The notes under the pieces are model-generated. The model saw only the letters and a list, made by a program, of their open reading frames with translations. It searched no databases and was not told where the DNA came from. The position numbers and the translations under genes were made by a program. A stretch of 43,515 nt of DNA from Nitrospirae bacterium CG2_30_70_394 (lineage in GTDB: Bacteria > CG2-30-53-67 > CG2-30-70-394), in contig MNYW01000068.1 of assembly GCA_001873295.1 (NCBI GenBank), positions 18,288 through 61,802 on the forward strand, in the 5' to 3' direction. The first letter of the stretch is position 1. Each line of letters begins with the position of its first letter. Of this stretch, positions 14,306-22,309 are shown piece after piece.

Positions 14306-16255
14306 TTACCCCTCTTGGCGCACCGCCCGGCGGACCGTGGCGGCGATCCCTGCCGCGTCCAGCCCCATGGCGGCGTAGAGCTCCGCCGGCACCCCCGAGG
14401 AGCCGTAGGTGGTGACCCCGAGGCGAATCAGGCGGCAGCCGAGGCCGTGGTCGGCCAGGCAGTTGGCGACGCTGGATCCCAGGCCGGTGGCCGGGGTGTG
14501 GTCCTCGACGGTGACGATCAGGCCGGTGGCCGCGGCCTGTTGGATTGCCGCCACGTCCACGTCGCGGGCACACGCCATGTTGAGGACCCGGACGTGGATG
14601 GCCTCGGCGGCGAGCCGCTCGTGGGCGGCCACCGCCGCCCCGACTACCGCCCCGAGGGCGATGATCGTTGCGTCGTCGCCCGCCCGCAAAAGGTCCGCCT
14701 TGCCGTACTCGAAGCGGTAGTCCCCAGCGAAGAAGGGGGTGCCGTCCGCGCGGGCAATGGGCGCCATCTTCGACCGCCCCATGCCGAGGAAGCAGTTGCC
14801 CGGCTGGGTCGCCATCCAGCGGGTCGCCCGGTCGGTCTGGTTGGGGTCGGCGGGGATCACCGTGCGAAAGCCGTGCAGGGAGTGGAGCAGGCCGAGGTAG
14901 TCGATGCACTGGTGGGTCTTGCCGTCCTCGCCCACGTCGAGCCCGATGTGGGTGCACACCAGCTTCAGATTGCCGCCATTGATGTCGGTGAGCCGGTGCT
15001 GGTTGTAGGTCTCGCACACCCCGAAGACGCCGAAGTCGGCGAAGAAGGTGAGGACGCCGCAGGCGGAGAGGGCGCCGGCCATCGCCGCGGTGTGGTGCTC
15101 TTGGATCCCCGCCTCGAAGAACTGGGCGGGGAGGCGCTGGTGGAAGCCATCGGTCTTCACCGACCCCTCCAGGTCGCAGTCGAAGACCGCCATCGGGACG
15201 GTGTCGCCGTTACCCGCTGCCAGGTCGGCGAGGGCGTTGCCCCAGGCGGAGCGGTTGTCGGTCTTGTCGGTGGGACCGTAGGTGCGCGGCGTCCCCGCCT
15301 CCACCTTCAAAGCCACCCCCGGCGGCTCGACGCCGTGATAGCGGAGCGGCTCCGCGACCCGCCGCTGGCGTAGGGACTCGACGGTGAGGTCGAGGCCGGC
15401 GGCGCGGAAGGTCGCGTCCGCCACCGCGTCGGCCACCGGCTGGCCGTGGTACCTCGCCTGGTTCTCGATCGCCGGGATGCCGTGGCCCATCACCGTGTGC
15501 GCAAGGATGCAGGTGGGCCGCTCCTTCTGGATCGCCGCCTGGTGGAGCGCCGCGTACAGGGCAGCGAAGTCGTGGCCGTCCGCCTCAACCACCTCCCAGC
15601 CGTCGGCGGCGTAGTCGGCGCCGATCTCCTGCGGCATCACCTCGCGCGTGGCGCCACCGATTTGCAGGCCGTTGAGGTCGACCAGGGCAGTGAGCTCGGC
15701 GAGGCCGTACTTCACCGCGAAGCGGCGCGCCTCGCAGATCTGCCCCTTCTGCTGCTCGCCGTCCCCCATAGCGACATAGACCCGACCGCCGTCGCCGGTG
15801 AGGCGGCCGCCAAGGGTGAAGCCGCAGCCCGCGGAGAGCCCCTGGCCGAGGTTGCCGGTGCCCCATTCGACCCCCGTCACCTTGCGCTCGATGTGGCCCT
15901 CGAAGGGCGAGCCGGTCTGGCGGAAGTGGAGCTGCGCCTCCTCGATGGGGAAGAAGCCAAGGCGGCCGAGGACCGCGTAGACCCCCGGCGAGGTGTGGCC
16001 GTGGGAGACGACGATCCGGTCGCGGGTGGGCTCCGTGGGGGTCGCCGGATCGACGTTCGCCAGCCCCCAGAGGAGCAGGTAGAGGTGGAGCGAGGAGAGG
16101 GAGCCGCCCGGGTGGCCGGAGCGGGCGCCGGAGGTCATCGCGACGATGTCCGCCCGGCACAGGGGGAGCAGCGACTCAAGGAAACGCCGCTCCGCCGCGC
16201 CCAGGGTGGGGGCGGCAAAACCGCGACATGGGCTGTCGAGTAAGGGGTGCGCCAA
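14306..16255 (-). CDS. tkt: Transketolase
   Basis: A 649-residue, full-length single-chain transketolase moving two-carbon ketol units between pentose-phosphate sugars with thiamine pyrophosphate. N-terminal marks are SGARSGHPGGSLSS, VVSHGHTSPGVYAVLGRLG, GNLGQGLSAGCG and the TPP/Mg motif AMGDGEQQKGQICEA...DLNGLQIGG. The middle pyrimidine-binding domain has FFEAGIQEHHTAAMAGALSA, where the catalytic Glu lies, and the C-terminal domain has VEDHTPATGLGSSVA. The TTG start is supported by TGGAG 7 nt upstream on the minus strand. Lengths and motifs point to the class with a more archaeal/thermophile-like sequence than E. coli TktA. It is followed, same strand, by tetR after 98 nt containing the TetR operator, so it likely forms a separate transcript. 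Confidence 0.93.
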   Translation of the reverse strand: MAHPLLDSPCRGFAAPTLGAAERRFLESLLPLCRADIVAMTSGARSGHPGGSLSSLHLYLLLWGLANVDPATPTEPTRDRIVVSHGHTSPGVYAVLGRLGFFPIEEAQLHFRQTGSPFEGHIERKVTGVEWGTGNLGQGLSAGCGFTLGGRLTGDGGRVYVAMGDGEQQKGQICEARRFAVKYGLAELTALVDLNGLQIGGATREVMPQEIGADYAADGWEVVEADGHDFAALYAALHQAAIQKERPTCILAHTVMGHGIPAIENQARYHGQPVADAVADATFRAAGLDLTVESLRQRRVAEPLRYHGVEPPGVALKVEAGTPRTYGPTDKTDNRSAWGNALADLAAGNGDTVPMAVFDCDLEGSVKTDGFHQRLPAQFFEAGIQEHHTAAMAGALSACGVLTFFADFGVFGVCETYNQHRLTDINGGNLKLVCTHIGLDVGEDGKTHQCIDYLGLLHSLHGFRTVIPADPNQTDRATRWMATQPGNCFLGMGRSKMAPIARADGTPFFAGDYRFEYGKADLLRAGDDATIIALGAVVGAAVAAHERLAAEAIHVRVLNMACARDVDVAAIQQAAATGLIVTVEDHTPATGLGSSVANCLADHGLGCRLIRLGVTTYGSSGVPAELYAAMGLDAAGIAATVRRAVRQEG

Positions 16256-16711
16256 GGCGGTCTCCAGAACCAGGGGTCGTTCTTAGCAATCGCGCAACAT
16301 TCGGTCAAGAAAAGCGTTGCGGATCGCCCGCTGCTCCGCGGCCGGTTGGCCCTTGGCGCGATCGCCGGCAACGCAACGGATCCAGGCGGATCGGGGCCCC
16401 AGCGTGGCCCGTGGTGGGTGACCGAGCCCCCGGAGGAGGCGGTCGGCCTTGGGTCCGATCGACCGCCGCGAAGCGGGCGATCCGCGGATCGTGGGGCCGG
16501 GTCGTGCCGTTCTTCGCCGCCTAGGAGGCTGTCGGACTGGGTCGATCGGCGGGGATGCACAGGCGCGGGCGCTTGCGCCTGGCGGGGGTTGCGGCTCCCG
16601 GAAAAGGCAGGCCGCCCATGAACGCGCCGCCCCGTGGCTGGAGGCGCAGGGTGGTTCCCCGCCCCGGAGACGGAGGTCACGAAGGAGCGCCTGAGAACTC
16701 CAACCTCGCTC

Positions 16712-16801
16712 CTCCGTCGCCCCGCGGGTGAGGGGGCCTTCTTATCGGAGACAAGGGGAGCATCCGATGCGGCTCCGTCGCCCCGCGGGTGAGGGGGCCT
16801 T
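16712..16801. repeat. Two identical 29-bp direct repeats, 61-bp period
   Basis: Both copies begin CTCCGTCGCCCCGCGGGTGA and continue to GGGGGCCTT without a mismatch (16712-16740, 16773-16801). The 32-bp interval contains its own inverted repeat ATCGGA...TCCGAT. The dimensions equal a type I-E CRISPR unit. However, there are only two copies, the interval is palindromic, and no cas genes are seen, so a REP/BIME-like element is more likely. Confidence 0.8.
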
Positions 16802-16816
16802 GCAGGCGGCACCGGT

Positions 16817-16893
16817 GCGACCGGCTGGGGTGGCCCGCACCCCCCGGTTCATGAATCGCGCCCCTTCGCGGCGCGATCGAAAAACCCTTTGCC
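16817..16893 (-). repeat. Dispersed intergenic repeat, copy B (inverted)
   Basis: On the minus strand it reads GGCAAAGGGTTTTTCGATCG, then CGCCGCGAAGGGGCGCGATT, then GGGTGCGGGCCACCCCAGCC and GGTCGCA. It matches copy A at 11690 and copy C at 19791, including the block order. It directly adjoins the second 29-bp repeat. Confidence 0.8.
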
Positions 16894-17026
16894 GATGCCT
16901 TTCCCCAACCAGACCGCCCGCCCGCCGCCCGCCGCCCAAGTCCGGCAGCCTCCGCGCGCGCCGGGCGCGGCGCTCCGGACACGCGCCCGCGCCCTTGCGC
17001 CCCCCGCGCCAGAGGGTGCGCGGCGC

Positions 17027-18541
17027 CTACGCGCACAAGGCGAGGATCTTCCCCACCGCCACGTGGTCCTGGACCGCCTGCACGATCCGCACGATCGCCG
17101 TTTCGCGCTGCTGGTGTGGGTCGGGGGCGTCGACGGGCGGCGCGCCGGCGTGGGCACGCAGGCGGCGGAGAAAACAGCGGCGGAAGGCGACATCATCGAA
17201 CAGGCCGTGGATGTAGCTCCCCCACACCTTGCCGTCGTGGGAGATGGCGCCATCGGGCCGGTCGATGAGCTCGCGATCGCGGCGTACGATGGTGGCGAAG
17301 GCCTGCACCTCCTCCTCCAGGAGGGTCCGGCCAAGGTGGTGCTCGTAGCCACGCACGCTCTTGCCGCACAGCTCCTCGGTGTGGTCGAGGCAGAGCGCCT
17401 CCACCTCGTGGCTCTCGCGGGTGTGGCCCAGGAGGCTGGCGATGGGCAGCAGGTCGAGCCCCTCCACCTCGCCGAGGCTGGACTCGCGCCCCATCGGGTC
17501 GAGGACCACCTTGCCGAGCATCTGCAGGCCGCCGCCGATCCCCACCACCACCCCGCCGGCGGCGCGAAAGGCGCGGATGTGCCGGCCGAGGCCGGACTGG
17601 TGGAGGTAGGTGAGGTCCTCGAGGGTGTTGGCGGAGCCGGGAATGATCAGGCAATGGACGGTGGCCAGGGGGGTCTCCGGCCCTACCGCCACCAGCTCCA
17701 CCGCCGGCTCAGCCGCGAGCGGCGCCGCGTCATCGTCGCTGCCCGCGTGCGGCAAATCGACGACGCCGATGCGCAGGCCGAGGGCGGGCCCCTCCGCCGG
17801 CCGCGCCGTCTCCACCACCACCCGCCCCTCGTGGGGCAAGGCAAGGTCGCGCAGCTCCGGCACCAGACCGAAGACCTCTACCGCGCAGCGCGCCTCGACG
17901 TGGGCGGCAAGGGTGGCGCCGTCGGTGCGGTTGCCCTGGTAGCGGTTGATCAGCAACCCCTTGACCCGCGCCCGCTGCGGCTCGGGGAGGAGGGCGAGGG
18001 TGCCGTACAGGGCGGCGAAGACCCCACCCTTGGCGGCGCCACCCACCAGGATCACCGGCGCGTCGGCGATCTCCGCCACCCCGGCGTTGGCGAGCAAGAC
18101 GGCGCGGATCTCCAGGTCGGTGGGTGAGCCCGATCCTTCGATCACCACCACCTCGTGCTCGCGGGCGAGGAAGGCGTAGCTCTCCGCCACCGCCTGTTCC
18201 AGGCGCGGCCGCAGGCGGCGCAGCTCTTCCAGGGTGACCACGCCGTGGCGCTCCCCCTGGATGAACAGCTCCACCCGGTGGCCCTCCACCGGCTTGAGGA
18301 GGAGCGGGTTCATGTGGGTGTTCGGGTAGACCCCGCACGCCTGTGCCTGGACCGCCTGCGACCAGCCAATCTCGCTGCCGGACTGGGTGATGAACGGGTT
18401 GAGCGTCCAGTTCTGCGCCTTGAATGGCGCCACCCGCCTGCCTTGGTCGCGCAGGATCCGACAAAAGGCGGTGGCCAGGATGCTCTTCCCCACGTTCGAG
18501 GCGGTCCCCTGAAACATCAGGGCGTGGGAGGTCGTGGCCAT
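17027..18541 (-). CDS. CobQ/CbiP-like protein lacking catalytic residues
   Basis: A 504-residue protein that aligns end to end with cobyric acid synthase, which amidates adenosylcobyrinate diamide. Architecture is intact: P-loop MFQGTASNVGKS, APFKAQN, MNPLLLKP, the synthetase core to about residue 235, then a GATase-like domain with GYEHHLG and GSYIHGLFDD. Key signatures are changed. The glutaminase nucleophile motif GICGG is GIGGG. DIDRGGVFA is GGAAKGGVFA. SPAEINL is SPTDLEI. PGSKNT is PGSANT. QNMALN is QNWTLN. The frame is otherwise clean and full-length, so this looks like a selected but non-canonical paralogue rather than a fresh pseudogene. No other cobalamin gene and no B12 riboswitch is nearby. 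The ATG at 18541 is chosen because the family starts there. Confidence 0.82.
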   Translation of the reverse strand: MATTSHALMFQGTASNVGKSILATAFCRILRDQGRRVAPFKAQNWTLNPFITQSGSEIGWSQAVQAQACGVYPNTHMNPLLLKPVEGHRVELFIQGERHGVVTLEELRRLRPRLEQAVAESYAFLAREHEVVVIEGSGSPTDLEIRAVLLANAGVAEIADAPVILVGGAAKGGVFAALYGTLALLPEPQRARVKGLLINRYQGNRTDGATLAAHVEARCAVEVFGLVPELRDLALPHEGRVVVETARPAEGPALGLRIGVVDLPHAGSDDDAAPLAAEPAVELVAVGPETPLATVHCLIIPGSANTLEDLTYLHQSGLGRHIRAFRAAGGVVVGIGGGLQMLGKVVLDPMGRESSLGEVEGLDLLPIASLLGHTRESHEVEALCLDHTEELCGKSVRGYEHHLGRTLLEEEVQAFATIVRRDRELIDRPDGAISHDGKVWGSYIHGLFDDVAFRRCFLRRLRAHAGAPPVDAPDPHQQRETAIVRIVQAVQDHVAVGKILALCA

Positions 18542-18592
18542 CGGCAGGGTCTCCGCGGGCAGGAGCAGACGCACACCATGCCGCGAACGGGC

Positions 18593-18622
18593 ACCATAGC
18601 CGAGGCTGGCCAAGAGGGCCAA
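18593..18622 (-). promoter_or_regulatory. Putative promoter of the CobQ-like gene
   Basis: On the minus strand TTGGCC, 18-nt spacer, TATGGT, about 50 nt before the ATG, with GGAG between promoter and start. Weak match; prediction only. Confidence 0.3.
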
Positions 18623-18833
18623 GGCGGGCGGCGCGAGCCGGGGAAGGACTCCGCCACGAGGTCCACGGTGGCGCCGGGCAAGAGGCCACGCCACCCCGCC
18701 GAGCCAGCCAAGACGCGGCGCCGCCGGCGACACCCCACCTCTGCCACTCCCTCCGCTTCGTGCGCCGCGTGGTTTTGTAGGGGATGCGGGCGGCCGAAGA
18801 GCGGGCCAGCCACCCCACCTTTGCGGAGCGCCT

Positions 18834-19658
18834 ATGCACCCCCTCCTCGCCAACTGCCTCGATCGTCTCCCGGTCCTGCCGGTCCACGTCCAATCCCTCT
18901 TCGCCCTCTTTCACGACCCGAACGCGGATGGCCGCCAAGTGGGCGAGCTGGTGTGCCAAGACCCGGCCCTCGCCGCCCAGACCCTGCGGGTGTGCAACTC
19001 GCCCTTCTTTGCCTTGCCCACCGAGGTCACCTCGGTCCACCAAGCGGTGGTGCTGCTGGGGATGGAGATGGTCCAGGGGCTGGTCCTCGCCACCTATTTC
19101 CAGAACACCCTGAAGAGCAACGGCGTCCCGGGGGGCTGGCTCGATGGTGGGGCCGACCACGCCCTCGCCACCGCCCACATCGCCCGCTGGCTCCTCCAGG
19201 CCTTGGGTGAGCCGCTGCAGGCGGGCAGCGCCTTCACCGCCGGCCTGATCCACGACGTCGGCAAGCTCGCCCTCGTCCAACTCGGTCCGGAGGTGGAGCA
19301 GGCGGTGGTGGAGCGGCGCCTGGCAGGAGCCGACTGGCTCACCGCCGAGCGCCACGTGATCGGCCTCACCCACGCCGAGGCGGGCGGTGAGGTGGGGGAG
19401 CTCTGGGGGCTCCCCGACCCGCTGATCCAGTGCGCCCGTTTCCACCACACGCCCCTCGAAGCGCTCAACGAGCCGATGGCGTGCGTGGTCCACGTGGCCG
19501 ATTGCCTCGCCCACGTGGCGGTGGCCGGCGGTGGGGTGGCGGCGGTGGGGTGCGAGCCCATGGAGGCGGGGGCGTGGCAGGCCCTGGGGATCGACGACCA
19601 GGAGATGGCGGAGCTGGCGGAGGAGCTCCTCGACCTCTACACCACCCGCACCCCGTAG
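18834..19658 (+). CDS. HDOD-domain signalling protein
   Basis: A 274-residue protein consisting of one HDOD domain. Family features are DGRQVGELVCQDPALAAQTLRVCNSPFF near residues 28-60, SVHQAVVLLGMEMVQGLVLA, and the HD-like GLIHDVGKLALVQL followed by HAEAGGEVGELWGLPDPLIQCARFHH. HDOD proteins lack phosphodiesterase activity in most cases and serve as regulators in motility, stress and second-messenger circuits, with partners that vary. GGAGCG directly precedes the ATG. It is divergent from the CobQ-like gene (292 bp between them) and followed by a repeat-bearing spacer. No receiver, GAF or EAL domain is fused to it, so its input must come through protein contact. Confidence 0.92.
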   Translation: MHPLLANCLDRLPVLPVHVQSLFALFHDPNADGRQVGELVCQDPALAAQTLRVCNSPFFALPTEVTSVHQAVVLLGMEMVQGLVLATYFQNTLKSNGVPGGWLDGGADHALATAHIARWLLQALGEPLQAGSAFTAGLIHDVGKLALVQLGPEVEQAVVERRLAGADWLTAERHVIGLTHAEAGGEVGELWGLPDPLIQCARFHHTPLEALNEPMACVVHVADCLAHVAVAGGGVAAVGCEPMEAGAWQALGIDDQEMAELAEELLDLYTTRTP

Positions 19659-20065
19659 GTTCGGCGGGCGCGCCGCGGGCCCAAGGTTCAAACCGCGGCG
19701 GCCAAGATCGTTCGACCCAGCGCGGCGCAAGGGGGCGCCCCCCCTTCAGGTCGGCCGCGGCCGGCGATCCGCCGCACCCCGGCGGGATTTGGAAAAGGTT
19801 TTTTCGATCCACCGCGAATCGCCGCATGGGCGCGAATCGTGGAGGGGGGGTGCGGGCCACCCTAGCCGGTCGCGACGGCTGCGCCCGAAAGGCGGCTGGC
19901 GCTCCCGGAGCGGGGGTCGGACTTGGTCGGCGGGGAGCGGGGCCAGGCGGTCGGATGGCGGGCGCTCCCGCTGGGGAACCCAGCCGGAGGCGCCGGGAAG
20001 CGACGCTGGGCCAGGGCGGCGCGGCCGCGGTCGTTTGCGGGCTGGCGGGCGCGCCGAACTTCCTC
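19659..20065. other. Convergent intergenic region with dispersed repeat copy C
   Basis: 407 bp between the 3' ends of the HDOD gene and ptsP. No gene seen. It contains repeat copy C and otherwise GC-rich, featureless sequence; I see no T-tailed hairpin for either gene. Confidence 0.6.
19791..19874 (+). repeat. Dispersed intergenic repeat, copy C
   Basis: Reads GGAAAAGGTTTTTTCGATCC, CCGCGAATCGCCGCATGGGC, GCGAATCGTGGAGG, then TGCGGGCCACCCTAGCCGGT and CGCG. Same block order as copies A and B, with a small insertion in the CGCGAAT part. Confidence 0.8.
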
Positions 20066-22309
20066 TTACCCCTCGTCCGCGCCGTGGCTGGCGAGGTGGG
20101 GAAAGTGGTGCTCCAGGATCTGGATGACCGCGTCCTGGCTGGCGGCGGCGAGGAGGTCGGGCAAAAGCGGCGCGCACGCCGCGCGGGTGAGATCCACCAG
20201 GGCGTCCCAGATGCGCGGGATGGCGGGCGGGGCGAGGGAGAGCTCGTCGATGGCCAGCGCCAACAGCGCCGGCAGGGCGAGGGGCCAGGCGGCGAGCTCG
20301 CCGCACAAACACACCTGTTTGCCCGCCGCGTGGGCCGCCGCCACCGTGTCTTGGATGAGCAGCAGCACCGCCGGGTGGAGCGGCTGGTAGAGGTGGCCGA
20401 CGGTGGCCGATTGGCGGTCCACCGCCAGGGCGTACTGGGTGAGGTCGTTGGAGCCGATGGCGACGAAGTCGACCCGCTCAAACAACGGCCCGCCGGCGCG
20501 CGCCACCACCGGCACCTCCACCATCACCCCCACCTCCACCGGACCGTGGTCGACCCCCTCCGCGACCAGGGCGGCGCGCGCCGCCGCGACCTCGGCGAGG
20601 AGGGCGTCGAGCTCCTCCAGGGTGGTCACCATCGGGAAGAGGATGCGCACCGGGCCGAAGGCGGCGGCGCGCAGCATGGCGCGCAACTGGGTGATGAGGA
20701 CCTGCTTGCGGTGCAGGGTGAGGCGCACCGCGCGCAGGCCAAGGAGCGGGTTCGCCTCCTGCACCGGCAAAAGGCGGAGGAAGGGCTTGTCGCCGCCGAG
20801 GTCGAGGGTGCGCAGGGTGGTGGGGTAGTCCGGGAACCGCTCGACCGCCGCACGGTAGAGGGCGAGCTGCTCCTCCTCGGCGTAGAGGGCATCGCGGTGG
20901 GTGAGCATGGCGTACTCGGTGCGGTAGAGGCCGATGCCCATGGCGCCGTGGGCGGCGGCCAGCTCCAGATCGCGACCCACCGAAACGTTGGCGCGCAACC
21001 GGACCGGCAGGGCGGTGGCCGGGACGTTGGGGGACCAGGTGGTGGAGACCGGCGGCCGGTGCGCCGCGGCCACCGCCGGCGATGGGTTGAGGTAGAGGGT
21101 GCCGGTGGTGCCGTCAACGATCAGCCGGTCGCCGCGCCGGATCGCCCCGACCTCGATGCCAGTGACCATAGGCAGCCCCAGGGTCCGGGCCAGCAGCACC
21201 GCGTGCGAGTCGGGGGTGGTCGCCCCCTGGACCACCCCGCGCACCCCCTGCTCAGGGGCGTCGAGGACGTCGGTGACGCTGATCTGATTGGCCACCCGGA
21301 TGGTCCCGGTGGTGGTCTCCGCCGCCGGTTCTGGCTGCCCCTTGCAGAGGGTCTCGAGGAGGCGGCGCGCCACCTCCAAGACGTCGCCGCCGCGCTGCCG
21401 GATGTAGGGATCGGGGAGGCGCAGGAAGGTGTGGTAGTGGTCCAGCGCCACCTCGCGGATGGTCCGGTAGGCATTCGCGCCGGCGGTGATTCGCGCCTCG
21501 ATGGCGTTCAGGAAGCTCCCCTTGGTGAGGAGCAGCCGCTGCATCTCCAACAGCGCCGCCTCCTCCTCGCCCACCGCCTCGCGCAGCCGGGCGATCACCC
21601 GGTCGAGGTCGCCGCGCGCCGCCGCCACCGCCACGTCGAGGCGGACAAGCTCCACCTCCGGCTCGCCGCTCGCCTGGTAGGCGTGCAAGGGCAGCAGGCC
21701 GCGCTCCACCACCGCCCTGCCCACTGCCACCCCGGGAGCCGCGGCCACCCCAACCAGGCGCAACTCGCGGCGCTCACTCCCGCCACTGGCGGCGATGAGG
21801 GCGGTGCTGTTGAGCCCCTCCACCAGGCCGCCGACCTGGTGGGCGACGGTCTGCAGAAGCTGGATCTCCTGCTCCTCGAAGGTGCGCGCCTGCTCGGTCT
21901 GGACCACCAGGCAGCCGGCCACCTCGCCGCCTTGGACCACCGGCACGCCGAGGAAGGAGACGAACCGCTCCTCCCCGGTCTTCGGCAGGAACTTGAAGCG
22001 CGGGTGGCGCTCGGCCTCGGCCACCGCCACCGCCTGCCCCTTCTCCACCACCAGCCCGACCAGCCCCTCGCCGGGGCCGAGGCGCGGCGGCGCGTGGGGG
22101 TTGAAGCGCAACGCCGTGGAGGCCGCCAGGACCACGCCGCGCGACCCCGGCTCGGTGAGATAAAGGGAGCAGAGCGGCGTCCCCATCTGCTCCGCCACCA
22201 CCCGCACGATCTCGTCCACCGTGGTGCGCGCGTCCACCCCGGCGGCGGCGACCCGCCCCACCCGCTCCAGGGTGGCAAGGGCGTCGATGAGTTGCTGGCG
22301 ATTGGGCAA
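20066..22309 (-). CDS. ptsP: PtsP: GAF-domain phosphoenolpyruvate-protein phosphotransferase (EI-Ntr)
   Basis: About 747 residues: an N-terminal GAF domain (residues 1-165, GMGTPLCSLYLTEP-like start, FLGVPVVQGGEVAGCLVVQ), then enzyme I of the PTS. It uses PEP to phosphorylate a histidine carrier in the nitrogen-related PTS. The phospho-histidine lies in ATTPDSHAVLLARTLGLP, two residues longer than the usual GGxTSH context. The PEP-binding barrel has GIGLYRTEYAML, LDLGGDKPF, ILFPMVTTLEEL, VGVMVEVP and IGSNDLTQYALAVDR, and the active Cys is in VCLCGELAAWP. The start is uncertain: TTG at 22309 fits the domain boundary, but no ribosome-binding site is seen, and the open frame continues upstream through the 23-bp repeats. 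No ptsO or ptsN is in the window. Confidence 0.9.
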   Translation of the reverse strand: MPNRQQLIDALATLERVGRVAAAGVDARTTVDEIVRVVAEQMGTPLCSLYLTEPGSRGVVLAASTALRFNPHAPPRLGPGEGLVGLVVEKGQAVAVAEAERHPRFKFLPKTGEERFVSFLGVPVVQGGEVAGCLVVQTEQARTFEEQEIQLLQTVAHQVGGLVEGLNSTALIAASGGSERRELRLVGVAAAPGVAVGRAVVERGLLPLHAYQASGEPEVELVRLDVAVAAARGDLDRVIARLREAVGEEEAALLEMQRLLLTKGSFLNAIEARITAGANAYRTIREVALDHYHTFLRLPDPYIRQRGGDVLEVARRLLETLCKGQPEPAAETTTGTIRVANQISVTDVLDAPEQGVRGVVQGATTPDSHAVLLARTLGLPMVTGIEVGAIRRGDRLIVDGTTGTLYLNPSPAVAAAHRPPVSTTWSPNVPATALPVRLRANVSVGRDLELAAAHGAMGIGLYRTEYAMLTHRDALYAEEEQLALYRAAVERFPDYPTTLRTLDLGGDKPFLRLLPVQEANPLLGLRAVRLTLHRKQVLITQLRAMLRAAAFGPVRILFPMVTTLEELDALLAEVAAARAALVAEGVDHGPVEVGVMVEVPVVARAGGPLFERVDFVAIGSNDLTQYALAVDRQSATVGHLYQPLHPAVLLLIQDTVAAAHAAGKQVCLCGELAAWPLALPALLALAIDELSLAPPAIPRIWDALVDLTRAACAPLLPDLLAAASQDAVIQILEHHFPHLASHGADEG

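Larger units (their letters stand above)
16256..17026. other. 771-bp repeat-rich intergenic region
   Basis: No supported gene. The transketolase side is unremarkable GC-rich sequence. Around 16682-16716 AGGAGCG and CGCTCCT form an inverted repeat. 16712-16801 holds two identical 29-bp repeats 61 bp apart. 16817-16893 is an inverted copy of the dispersed repeat. 16900-17020 is a C-rich low-complexity run. ORFs in the track here read through these repeats and have no domains. Confidence 0.65.

Noticed and set aside
16712-16801. CRISPR array
   Set aside because: Only two repeats, a palindromic interval, no leader-like AT-rich region and no cas genes in the window; recorded as a REP/BIME-like repeat pair instead.
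18542-18833. Cobalamin riboswitch upstream of the CobQ-like gene
   Set aside because: I looked for the B12 box (GCCACTG) and the AAGGGAA/GGTGCC core elements in order on the minus strand and did not find them.
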